Shown piece after piece: positions 14,676 to 23,007 of a stretch of 64,000 bases of DNA. This DNA comes from an uncultured Muribaculaceae bacterium (GTDB lineage Bacteria > Bacteroidota > Bacteroidia > Bacteroidales > Muribaculaceae), in contig CAJOFH010000008.1 of NCBI GenBank assembly GCA_905233845.1, positions 1-64,000 of the forward strand, read 5' to 3'. How positions within the stretch are numbered: position 1 is the first letter of the stretch; the number at the start of each line of letters is the position of its first letter. A program made the position numbers and the translations under genes. The notes under the pieces are model-generated. The model did no database searches and was not told where the DNA came from. It saw only the letters and a list, made by a program, of their open reading frames with translations.

Positions 14676-15659
14676 TTACTCAAAAAGGAGACTAATGAAC
14701 TGTTGTAAAGTAAGATTCATTATCACTTGTGAGAGGTTGAGGTCGCTTAGGGCTTTTTCTATTGTGTCTTTAGTAAACTGGCAGCCTTTGAGACGGGTGA
14801 CGATGCTGTCGAGGTCGCCCAAGAGGAAGAAGTCGCCGGCTATGTTAATGTTGCGAATCACGTTGCGGTTTAACTCGAGATTTATTATAAATTCTCCTAC
14901 CCCCGCAATTCTACCGCTTCGCTCCAGGTTACAACGGGGGTTGTTCCCCAAGATGAACTCTTGGGTCAGATAGCTTTCCTCTATACTCTCGATTGCCTCT
15001 ATATCGTTGTCGTTCAGCGTTATTTCACCATAACACAAGGTATCGTGAGCATGCCGCTGAAACTCCTTGATGCTCATTGTGAGATATTGATTCAGCGTGG
15101 TTATGTGGCTTTGTACGCTCTTTACGCCTTTTGAGTCAAGCTTAGCCACAGAAGGCGTAATAGCACCAAGCATATTCTCCATGTTGGTGTCGTAGAGCAT
15201 AGTGCCATGCACAATACTTATGCCTGGCAAGTGGTAGAAGGCATTACCACTCACCTTCTTACCTTCAATCATAATGTCGTTGCGGCTGTTGTCGCTAGCG
15301 TCAAGCCCCAAGCCCTTGAGCATCTCCACAATGGCATGGGTGTAATGGGCAAAAGTCAAGGTAACATCGTCACTGCGGGTAATATAGCTGAACATAAGGT
15401 TGTCCATATCGGCATATACGCAACCACCACCGCTCTTACGACGGTAATACTCAATTCCGTGAGCCTTGCAATAAGCAATATCCACCTCGCTGTCAATCAG
15501 CTGATTTCGACCAAATATAACCGTAGGCCTCACCCGCCAAGTAAAGAACAACTCTTCAATACTCTCGTCGCTCTTAAGCAACTGAGCAGCATATTCCTCC
15601 ATAGCAAGGTAAAACGTCAACCTCCGCACACTATTATCGGGTAATTCTAAGTATTTCAT
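14676..15659 (-). CDS. lplA: Lipoate-protein ligase A family protein
   Basis: A 327-residue cytoplasmic enzyme expected to activate lipoate with ATP and attach it to lipoyl-domain lysines. The catalytic-core motif YYRRKSGGGCVYADMDNLMF matches the RRxxGGGxV(Y/F)HD-type signature, and a later segment GKKVSGNAFYHLPG supplies the conserved lysine. The ATG at 15659 is preferred over the GTG nine bases earlier because GGAGG lies just before it. It reads in the same direction as the glycine cleavage operon, 220 bases upstream of gcvT, but that operon has its own promoter. The obvious client is GcvH (inference). Scavenging versus octanoyl transfer cannot be decided from sequence alone. Confidence 0.9.
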   Translation of the reverse strand: MKYLELPDNSVRRLTFYLAMEEYAAQLLKSDESIEELFFTWRVRPTVIFGRNQLIDSEVDIAYCKAHGIEYYRRKSGGGCVYADMDNLMFSYITRSDDVTLTFAHYTHAIVEMLKGLGLDASDNSRNDIMIEGKKVSGNAFYHLPGISIVHGTMLYDTNMENMLGAITPSVAKLDSKGVKSVQSHITTLNQYLTMSIKEFQRHAHDTLCYGEITLNDNDIEAIESIEESYLTQEFILGNNPRCNLERSGRIAGVGEFIINLELNRNVIRNINIAGDFFLLGDLDSIVTRLKGCQFTKDTIEKALSDLNLSQVIMNLTLQQFISLLFE

Positions 15660-15728
15660 TGCCTCCACTCAAATTATCTTTCAAAGGTAAAATATTTTTT
15701 GTAAACAACCCACAATTTGACAATAAAA

Positions 15729-15756
15729 AAGCGCCTCAAAAAAACTTGAGACGCTT
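15729..15756 (-). terminator. Terminator of the FGE-like gene
   Basis: An 11-bp stem with one C-A mismatch pairs 15729-15739 with 15746-15756. On the minus strand it ends in a run of six T residues (15725-15730). Confidence 0.8.
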
Positions 15757-15774
15757 AATAAGTTTGAAAAATCA

Positions 15775-18700
15775 TCAGTTCTGGATTGCAAGACGGAAGC
15801 CTATCCAAGCACTTGAGCCATTAGTCTTCCAGCGAGCCGTCAAGCGGCTGTCTTTGGCGTTGTCATCCCAGGCGCTGCTTCGACACATATTGTTGGTTGT
15901 GACATTGGGATGAGTGGGGTCAACTTGAGGCTCAGCGGTGTAGTCATAGGTGTCGTCAAGACACCACTCGGCGATATTGCCGCACATGTCGAAAATACCT
16001 AGCTCATTTGGAGCCTTGGTCGCCACTTCGTGCAAGAGGTCGTCGCTGTTGCCTGCCCACCAAGCTACGTCATCGAGGTTGGCACTGCCAGCATAGAGAT
16101 AGCCATGACTCAAGTTTCCACCACGAGCAGCAAACTCCCACTGCGCCTCGGTGGGCAGCGTGAAGTTCAAGCCAGTGAGTTGGCTTAACCTCTCGGCAAA
16201 CTCCATGCATTGATTCCAACTCATCCTTCTTATGGGATAGTTGTCACCAAGCGTGAAGGGCACGGCATCAACTTCCATTACTGCTTTCCACAATGCTTCG
16301 GTAACCTCGGTTTCGCCAATCCAGTAGTCGGAGAGCGTCACCTGATGCGCTGGTCGCTCGATGTCGTAGGCCTGAGTATCATCATCGGCTGCACCCATAG
16401 TGAATGTGCCGCCGTCGACCTTTACCATGTTGAATCGTACGCCATTAATTGATATTGTCTTCATGGCCGAAGACCCCTCGGCAAGGCGGAAACCTGTCGC
16501 ACGAGTGTGCTCAAATTCCAAGCGGTTGCCACGGAACGAGATGCGGCAGTAGTCAGGAGAATAGTATGACCAGTTGCCGCCTCGCGAAATGCGAGCATCG
16601 CCGGTAGCGGGACCAGTGGGGTTGACTTGTGCCTCGGCGGGATATTGCTCGGCATACCAGTCGCTACACAGCTCATCAACGTTGCCGGCCATGTCGTAGA
16701 TACCAAGTTCATTTGGCGCCTTAGTGGCAACGGGCTGAGTGCCAAAGCCTGGCTCGCCAAGCACATGCGACGGGATGATTTGCCAATTCCAAGCCACCTC
16801 GTCAACATTGTTGCTACCTGGATAGAGATAGCCCTGGCTCAAGTTTCCGCCACGAGCAGCAAACTCCCATTCAGCCTCGGTGGGCAAGCGGAATTCGCGT
16901 CCAGTCATCGCATTGAGCTTTGTGATGAACTCTTGGCACTCTTCCCAGCTTACGTTCTCTACAGGATGGTTATACCTATCGGCACGCGTATAGGCGCTTC
17001 GATTGTATCCCATCACAAGCTCCCACAGCTCTTGTGTCACCTCGGTCTGTGCTATCGAGAACGTGGAAACGGTGACCTGATGACGCGGGAACTCATCTTC
17101 GATTGCTGAATTGTCGCCTTCGTTGGCACCCATCATGAATGTGCCACCCTCAACCTCTATCATATTGATGCTGTTAAGTATTCGCTCTGCATCGAGTGAC
17201 TCGGGCTTGGGAGCGAGGACGAGACGCAGACCCATATAGTCAATAACATTTTCTTCGACATGCATGCTTCGGTAAGTCACTCGGCATGCTCTGGGGACGT
17301 AAGACCACCAACCGCCACGCTGTGGATGATCGAATCCAGCCCAACAATTACCCTCATAATTGTACAGATAATTGCCGCACCACTCCATCACATTACCGCT
17401 CATGTCGTAGATGCCAAGCTCGTTGGGAGCCTTTGTGGCCACATCTTGGGTCGATGTGTAGGAGTTATCGTCATACCATGCCACATCATCAATGGTGTTA
17501 CTGCCAGCATATTTGTAGCCCTGACTCTTGTTGCCACCGCGAGCAGCAAACTCCCATTCTTCCTCGGTGGGCAGGCGGAACTCATAGCCCTCGGGAGCTA
17601 TGGCAGCGTTGAGCTTGCTAAGGAATTCCTGTCCTTCATCCCAAGAAACATGGTTTACGGGCTTGTTGTCACCACTAAACTGGCTCGGGTTGGTGGACAT
17701 GAGGGTGTTCCACAGGGCCTGTGTCACCTCGGTTTCGCCAATGGCGAACGATGCCACGTCAACGCGGTGGCGAGGTTTCTCGTAGTAGAAAGCCTCGGTG
17801 TCGTCGTCAGGGGCTCCCATCATATAGGTGCCGCCAGCCACGTTTATCATGTTGAACGACACGCCATTGACGGTAAAAGTCTGTTTTGCAGCGGGCACGA
17901 GCACCAGACGCAAACCGATATTTGCGCCATAGCCGTTGGGGCGATAGCCAACGCGATCGGTGATGCGGCAGTAATTTGCGGCTTGGCTGTAGTAGCCACC
18001 ACGACCCACGCGGTAAGTGCCGTCATCGGGACCTACAGGATCAACCTGTGCCTCGCTGGTGTAGTTGGCTTTCCAGTCCTGGCACCACTCCGAGACGTTT
18101 CCGCTCATGTCGTAGATGCCTAATTCGTTAGCGGCTTTTTTGCCCACTTCGTGAAGTAGATCGCCGCTGTTGGATTGATACCATGACACATCGTCGATAT
18201 TGTTGCTACCGACATAGTAGTAGCCCTTGCTTTGGTTTCCGCCACGTGCAGCAAACTCCCACTGCGCCTCAGTGGGCATGGCGAACTCATAGCCATTGAT
18301 TTGAAGCTGGCTGTTGAGAGCAGCGATAAAATTCTGGCAGTCGTTCCATGTGATGGAATGAACAGGAAACTTGTTGTTCTCGTCATAGAGACTCGGATTG
18401 CTGCCCATGACAGCCGTCCACAACTCCTGAGTGACTTCGGTCTGCCCTATGGCAAACGATGACACCGTGACTTGATGCTGCGGTTTCTCATCGGCCTCGG
18501 CATTGCTGTCGCTGCTGGGAGCACCCATCATGAAGGTGTCGCCTTCGACATCCACCATTTTGAACTTCACACCATTGACAGTGTATTCTGTGGTCTCAGG
18601 TATTGGACCATTGAGCAGAATATTATAGACATAGGTGATGTCGGCACTAGTGATGTTTCCGTCACCGTCCACGTCTCCGTTCACAAGGCTACTGGTATCG

Positions 18701-18834
18701 CCATTGAGCAGATAGTTATAGAGCGTCGTCACATCGGCCGAGGTAACTGTTCCGTCACCATCAACGTCACCACGCATGGCATAGCAGCCAAGCCATGTGG
18801 CGACCAACAAAAATGTAAGTAAAAATTTCTTCAT
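15775..18834 (-). CDS. Secreted protein with dockerin-like module and four tandem FGE/SUMF1-like domains
   Basis: A 1019-residue exported protein. Residues 1-19 are a signal peptide. Residues about 21-78 hold two EF-hand dockerin-like repeats (DVDGDGTVTSADVTTLYN and DVDGDGNITSADITYVYN). Four consecutive formylglycine-generating-enzyme/sulfatase-modifying-factor domains follow at about 84-313, 316-543, 555-790 and 796-1019, each with the MMGA/MGA start and a NELGIYDM(S/A)GN core. The first three keep the terminal RGG...CR cysteine motif. The fourth reads CRSSAWDDNAKDSR, so it lacks both the RGG and that cysteine. Single FGE domains oxidise sulfatase cysteines, but many relatives are non-catalytic or C-type-lectin-like; catalysis is not assured. 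It is monocistronic with its own promoter and terminator. Confidence 0.85.
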   Translation of the reverse strand: MKKFLLTFLLVATWLGCYAMRGDVDGDGTVTSADVTTLYNYLLNGDTSSLVNGDVDGDGNITSADITYVYNILLNGPIPETTEYTVNGVKFKMVDVEGDTFMMGAPSSDSNAEADEKPQHQVTVSSFAIGQTEVTQELWTAVMGSNPSLYDENNKFPVHSITWNDCQNFIAALNSQLQINGYEFAMPTEAQWEFAARGGNQSKGYYYVGSNNIDDVSWYQSNSGDLLHEVGKKAANELGIYDMSGNVSEWCQDWKANYTSEAQVDPVGPDDGTYRVGRGGYYSQAANYCRITDRVGYRPNGYGANIGLRLVLVPAAKQTFTVNGVSFNMINVAGGTYMMGAPDDDTEAFYYEKPRHRVDVASFAIGETEVTQALWNTLMSTNPSQFSGDNKPVNHVSWDEGQEFLSKLNAAIAPEGYEFRLPTEEEWEFAARGGNKSQGYKYAGSNTIDDVAWYDDNSYTSTQDVATKAPNELGIYDMSGNVMEWCGNYLYNYEGNCWAGFDHPQRGGWWSYVPRACRVTYRSMHVEENVIDYMGLRLVLAPKPESLDAERILNSINMIEVEGGTFMMGANEGDNSAIEDEFPRHQVTVSTFSIAQTEVTQELWELVMGYNRSAYTRADRYNHPVENVSWEECQEFITKLNAMTGREFRLPTEAEWEFAARGGNLSQGYLYPGSNNVDEVAWNWQIIPSHVLGEPGFGTQPVATKAPNELGIYDMAGNVDELCSDWYAEQYPAEAQVNPTGPATGDARISRGGNWSYYSPDYCRISFRGNRLEFEHTRATGFRLAEGSSAMKTISINGVRFNMVKVDGGTFTMGAADDDTQAYDIERPAHQVTLSDYWIGETEVTEALWKAVMEVDAVPFTLGDNYPIRRMSWNQCMEFAERLSQLTGLNFTLPTEAQWEFAARGGNLSHGYLYAGSANLDDVAWWAGNSDDLLHEVATKAPNELGIFDMCGNIAEWCLDDTYDYTAEPQVDPTHPNVTTNNMCRSSAWDDNAKDSRLTARWKTNGSSAWIGFRLAIQN

Positions 18835-18871
18835 AATGATATAATTTTGATGTATTAGTTTTTCTATGTTG

Positions 18872-18901
18872 CAAATATATAAATTATTAATGAATTAACA
18901 A
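18872..18901 (-). promoter_or_regulatory. Promoter of the FGE-like gene
   Basis: On the minus strand TATATTTG (18872-18879) and TTG (18899-18901) are 19 bases apart. The start codon lies about 35 bases downstream. Confidence 0.6.
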
Positions 18902-19030
18902 GTCTTTTACTTTGATAATCCTTAATTTTGTTGAAATTTCACAAAACATTGCCGTTGTTTCCAAATAATGTTGTAACTTCGTGCAATCTTTGCAAACATA
19001 GAGTAAAAACACCTAAAAAACTATATTAAA

Positions 19031-20161
19031 ATGAAAGAAAAAATCATTTCTTTGTTCAAGGAGCGCTTCGGCGCTGAGCCTGTGATGTATGCATCGGCAG
19101 GACGTATTAACCTTATTGGAGAGCACACCGACTACAACGGCGGTTTTGTATTCCCTGGAGCCATTGACAAGTGCATCATGGCAGGTATCAAGGAAAATGG
19201 CACCGACAAGGTGCGTGTCTATAGTGCTGACCTCGACTCCTATACCGAATTTGGTCTCAACGAGGCCGACAAGCCCAATGAGCAGTGGGCGTGCTATGTT
19301 TTTGGAGTTTGTCGCGAGACAATCAAGCGTGGCGGCACAGTTAAAGGCTTTGACGCTGTGTTTGCTGGAAATGTACCTCTGGGTGCAGGCCTGTCGTCAT
19401 CGGCAGCCCTTGAATCGTGCTTCGCTTTCGCCTTGAACGACATGTTCAATGACAACAAAATCGACAAGTTTGAACTTGCAAAGATAGGTCAATCGACCGA
19501 GCACAATTACTGTGGTGTGAACTGTGGCATCATGGACCAATTTGCCTCGGTTTTTGGAAAGAAAAACCATCTCATGCGTCTCGACTGTCGCTCACTGGAA
19601 CATCATTACTATCCATTTGACGCAAAGGGCTACAAGTTGGTTCTTATCGACTCCCGCGTGAAACATGAGCTAGTAGACTCACCCTACAACAAGCGCCGTG
19701 AGTCGTGCGAGCGTGTAGCTGCCACTCTTGGAGTAGAGACACTGCGCGATGCTACTATGGAGATGCTTGAGGCAAAATGCGACAAAATAAGCGATGAGGA
19801 CTACAAGCGCGCCGTTTATGTTATTGGTGAGAAACAGCGCGTGCTCGACGTGTGCGACGCTCTGGAACGTGGCGACTTCGAAACAGTGGGCAAGTGCATG
19901 TATGAGACTCACAACGGCCTGAGCAAAGACTACGAGGTGAGCTGTGTGGAACTCGACTACCTTAACGACATTGCCCGCGAGTGCGGCGTTACAGGTTCTC
20001 GCATCATGGGCGGTGGCTTCGGTGGCTGCACCATCAACCTGGTGAAAGATGAACTTTACGATAAGTTCATCGCCACTGCTTGCGAGAAATTCAATGCCAA
20101 ATACGGCCACGAACCCAAAGTCTATGACGTAATCATCAGCGACGGTGCCCGCCGCCTGTAA
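19031..20161 (+). CDS. galK: Galactokinase
   Basis: A 376-residue GHMP-family kinase that phosphorylates galactose at C1, the first committed step of the Leloir pathway. The N-terminal galactokinase signature GRINLIGEHTDYNGG is present, the ATP-binding motif is PLGAGLSSSAALES, and the third GHMP motif is GSRIMGGGFGGCTINLV. The length is typical. It is followed after 14 bases by a nucleotidyltransferase gene, suggesting that sugar-1-phosphate made here could be activated to a nucleotide sugar by its neighbour (inference). No galT or galE is in the window. Confidence 0.95.
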   Translation: MKEKIISLFKERFGAEPVMYASAGRINLIGEHTDYNGGFVFPGAIDKCIMAGIKENGTDKVRVYSADLDSYTEFGLNEADKPNEQWACYVFGVCRETIKRGGTVKGFDAVFAGNVPLGAGLSSSAALESCFAFALNDMFNDNKIDKFELAKIGQSTEHNYCGVNCGIMDQFASVFGKKNHLMRLDCRSLEHHYYPFDAKGYKLVLIDSRVKHELVDSPYNKRRESCERVAATLGVETLRDATMEMLEAKCDKISDEDYKRAVYVIGEKQRVLDVCDALERGDFETVGKCMYETHNGLSKDYEVSCVELDYLNDIARECGVTGSRIMGGGFGGCTINLVKDELYDKFIATACEKFNAKYGHEPKVYDVIISDGARRL

Positions 20162-20175
20162 ATATAAAAAATAAC

Positions 20176-21078
20176 ATGAAACCTACATTATTTGTTCTTG
20201 CTGCAGGAATGGGAAGCCGTTATGGCGGCCTCAAGCAGCTCGATGGCCTGGGACCTCATGGCGAGACCATCATGGACTATTCAATCTACGATGCCATCCA
20301 GAGCGGATTTGGCAAAGTGGTGTTTGTAATTCGCAAAGATTTCGAACAGGAGTTCCGCGACAAGATTCTCTCGAAATATGAGAGCAAAATCCCAACCGAG
20401 GTAGTGTTCCAATCGGTAGACGCTCTTCCCGAGGGTTTCACTTGCCCCGAAGACCGCACCAAGCCCTGGGGCACCAATCACGCCGTGCTCATGGGTAAAG
20501 ATGTGATTCGCGAGCCTTTCGCAGTAATCAACAGCGATGACTTTTACGGACGCAACTCGTTTGAAGTGCTTGCCAAAGCACTCAGCAACCTTCCCGAAGA
20601 TTCTCACGACACCTATTTCATGGTGGGCTTCAACGTAGGCAACACCATGAGCGAAAGCGGTACTGTGTCGCGTGGCGTGTGCGATACCGAGAATGGATTG
20701 CTCAAGAGTGTGGTAGAGCGTACCAAGATTGGTTACGACGAGAATCACGACATCGTCTTCACCGAAGGCGACTTGGTGGAAAAGCTTGAGCCTGATACTC
20801 CTGTGTCAATGAACTTCTGGGGATTCACTCCCGATTATTTCACTCACAGCGAGAAATCATTTGTAAACTTCCTTAACAAGAGTATCAATGTCCCCAAGAG
20901 TGAGTTCTTCATCCCATTGACAGTGAGCGAACTCGTTGAAAGCGGGCAGTCGACTGTTGAGGTGCTGCGAACCGACTCCAAGTGGTTTGGCGTGACCTAC
21001 AGCGAGGATCGCCCTGCAGTGGTCGAAAAGTTTGCCGAACTGCATCGTCAGGGTATCTATCCCGACAAAATGTTCTAA
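20176..21078 (+). CDS. Sugar-1-phosphate nucleotidyltransferase-like protein
   Basis: A 300-residue cytoplasmic protein of the NTP-transferase family. The N-terminal nucleotide-binding signature is LAAGMGSRYGGLKQLDGLGP, a variant of the GxGxRxxPxTK pattern in which the usual Pro/Thr positions differ. A central GTNHAVLMGKDV segment and the metal-binding INSDDFYG (double Asp) fit the fold, and SMNFWGFTP is also characteristic. It probably transfers a nucleotidyl group to a hexose-1-phosphate. Its position immediately after galK points to galactose or an N-acetylhexosamine, but the substrate is unproven. Ten bases separate it from the Fur-like gene. Confidence 0.8.
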   Translation: MKPTLFVLAAGMGSRYGGLKQLDGLGPHGETIMDYSIYDAIQSGFGKVVFVIRKDFEQEFRDKILSKYESKIPTEVVFQSVDALPEGFTCPEDRTKPWGTNHAVLMGKDVIREPFAVINSDDFYGRNSFEVLAKALSNLPEDSHDTYFMVGFNVGNTMSESGTVSRGVCDTENGLLKSVVERTKIGYDENHDIVFTEGDLVEKLEPDTPVSMNFWGFTPDYFTHSEKSFVNFLNKSINVPKSEFFIPLTVSELVESGQSTVEVLRTDSKWFGVTYSEDRPAVVEKFAELHRQGIYPDKMF

Positions 21079-21087
21079 ACTTGAGTC

Positions 21088-21597
21088 ATGCGCAGCAAGA
21101 AGGCAAGAGAGCCACAAGGCGATGAAGCCATTGTTGAGGCGTTCAACGAGTACCTTTCGGTGAACAAAAAGCGAAAGACCCCCGAGAGATTCCGCATTCT
21201 CGACAAGGTGCTGTCGTTTCCAAAGTTGTTCACAATCGAGGATTTGAAGCTCGCCATGAACGACGAAACTTTTCCAGTGAGCCAATCCACATTGTATTAT
21301 ACTGTAGACTTGCTCGTGGAAGCCAATATCTTGCGATGCATCAACACAAGTGGAAACGCTACGGCGTTTGAACGTGTTGACCAGGTAAAGCACATACACC
21401 TCAAGTGCGAGGAGTGCGGAAAAGTAAAGCTGGTAAAAGACCCCAACTTCATGGCTTATATGAACGCACGCAAATTTGCCGCTTTCACCACAAGATACTA
21501 CAACCTCACTGTCTATGGCACATGCAACGACTGCGTACGGCGACTCAAACGAGAACAACGCGAAAGAAAAATTGCAAAGAAACAATCAACTAAATAA
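21088..21597 (+). CDS. Fur-family transcriptional regulator
   Basis: A 169-residue metal-responsive repressor-type protein. The winged-helix DNA-binding part is at residues about 25-90 and includes FTIEDLKLAM and PVSQSTLYYTVDLLVEANIL. The C-terminal dimerisation part has two CxxC pairs, KCEECGK and GTCNDC, that would bind structural zinc, plus HIHLKC. A basic tail (RRLKREQRERKIAKKQ) extends beyond the usual end. The sensed metal cannot be told. It lies between the nucleotidyltransferase and the DUF1015 gene and is likely co-transcribed with them. A direct link to sugar metabolism is not obvious. Confidence 0.85.
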   Translation: MRSKKAREPQGDEAIVEAFNEYLSVNKKRKTPERFRILDKVLSFPKLFTIEDLKLAMNDETFPVSQSTLYYTVDLLVEANILRCINTSGNATAFERVDQVKHIHLKCEECGKVKLVKDPNFMAYMNARKFAAFTTRYYNLTVYGTCNDCVRRLKREQRERKIAKKQSTK

Positions 21598-21634
21598 CTT
21601 TCTTTAATTTACACAATTAACTAACAAAATCATC

Positions 21635-22879
21635 ATGGCAAATGTAAAACCTTTTAAGGGGCTTCGTCCCCCCAAAGAGTTAGTAGAAAAAGTGGCTTCT
21701 AAGCCTTATGACGTGCTCTCAAGCGAAGAGGCAAGAGCTGAGGCTGGCGACAACGAGATGTCGCTGTACCACATCATCAAGCCCGAAATCGACTTCAACG
21801 ACGGCACTACCGAGCATGACCCACAAGTCTATGACAAGGCAGTGGAGAATTTCAAGAAGTTCCAGGCAAACGGGTGGCTGGTGCAGGACCCCAAAGAGGA
21901 GTACTACATCTATGCTCAGACTATGGACGGACGCACTCAATACGGTTTTGTGGTTGCAGCCAACTACAAAGACTATGTTGAGGGTCGCATCAAGAAGCAT
22001 GAGCTCACTCGTCGTGAGAAGGAAGAGGACCGCATGAAACACATCCGCGTCAACAACGCCAATGTGGAGCCGGTATTCCTCTCGTTCCCAACCAACGAGC
22101 CTCTTGAGGCCATTATCGACAAAGTGAAAGCCACTGAGCCTGAGTATGACTTCGTCAGTGAGGACGGTATCGGACACACCCTGTGGTGCATCACCGACGA
22201 CGCTACTATCGCCAAGATTACCGAGGAATTTGACAAGATTCCTTACCTCTACATCGCCGACGGTCACCACCGCACCGCTGCTGCAGCTCACATTGGCGAG
22301 GAGAAGGCACAAGCCGACCCCAATCACACTGGCAAGGAGGAATACAACTACCTGCTGGCAGTTTGCTTCCCCGAGTCTCACCTTAAGGTGATGGACTACA
22401 ACCGTGTGGTTATGGACCTCAATGGCAACACTCCTGAGGAGTTCCTTGCTAAGGTTGGCGAGCATTTCGATATCGAGTGCAAGGGCGAAGAAGAGTATCG
22501 TCCTGCCAAGCTCCACAACTTCTCGCTCTATCTCGACGGTAAGTGGTACTCATTGACAGCTAAGGAAGGCACCTATGACGACAATGACCCAATTGGCGTG
22601 CTCGATGTGAAGATTTCATCGGATTACATCTTGCGCGACATCTTGGGCATCATGGACCTGCGCACCGACAAGCGCATCGACTTCGTGGGCGGAATCCGTG
22701 GTCTGGGCGAACTCAAGAAACGTGTCGACAGTGGTGAGATGAAGATGGCTTTGGCGCTCTATCCAGTTACCATGCGTCAAATCATCAATATCGCCGACAG
22801 TGGCAACATCATGCCACCTAAGGCCACTTGGTTTGAGCCTAAATTGCGCTCAGGATTGATTATCCACAAGCTCGACTAA
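21635..22879 (+). CDS. DUF1015-family protein
   Basis: A 414-residue soluble protein of the DUF1015 family, recognised from the N-terminal VKPFKGLRPP and SKPYDVLS motifs, the central YIADGHHRTAAA histidine motif, and the C-terminal MPPKATWFEPKLRSGLIIH. DUF1015 proteins are widespread and in Bacteroidales often lie near serine-biosynthesis genes; none is next to this copy. The biochemical function is not established. It is full length and follows the Fur-like gene by 37 bases, probably in one transcript ending at the hairpin at 22903. Confidence 0.88.
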   Translation: MANVKPFKGLRPPKELVEKVASKPYDVLSSEEARAEAGDNEMSLYHIIKPEIDFNDGTTEHDPQVYDKAVENFKKFQANGWLVQDPKEEYYIYAQTMDGRTQYGFVVAANYKDYVEGRIKKHELTRREKEEDRMKHIRVNNANVEPVFLSFPTNEPLEAIIDKVKATEPEYDFVSEDGIGHTLWCITDDATIAKITEEFDKIPYLYIADGHHRTAAAAHIGEEKAQADPNHTGKEEYNYLLAVCFPESHLKVMDYNRVVMDLNGNTPEEFLAKVGEHFDIECKGEEEYRPAKLHNFSLYLDGKWYSLTAKEGTYDDNDPIGVLDVKISSDYILRDILGIMDLRTDKRIDFVGGIRGLGELKKRVDSGEMKMALALYPVTMRQIINIADSGNIMPPKATWFEPKLRSGLIIHKLD

Positions 22880-22902
22880 GCTACATTTTTACTATTTTCC
22901 AT

Positions 22903-22938
22903 AATGGGTGATGACTTACGGTTGTCACCCATTTCTTT
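22903..22938 (+). terminator. Terminator after the DUF1015 gene
   Basis: A 9-bp perfect stem, AATGGGTGA (22903-22911) with TCACCCATT (22925-22933), is followed by a T-rich tail. Confidence 0.7.
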
Positions 22939-22945
22939 CAATAAT

Positions 22946-22976
22946 TTGTTAGATTAAATAATTAATAGTAAATTTG
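22946..22976 (+). promoter_or_regulatory. Promoter of the amino-acid symporter gene
   Basis: TTG (22946-22948) and TAAATTTG (22969-22976) are 20 bases apart; the ATG at 23008 lies about 25 bases past the predicted start site. Confidence 0.65.
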
Positions 22977-23007
22977 CAGTTTATTCATAACACTTAAAAG
23001 CACATAC

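Noticed and set aside
18955-18993. Promoter for galK
   Set aside because: CTTTGC at 18988-18993 resembles a -7 box, but the TA and a correctly spaced TTG are missing, so it is not listed.
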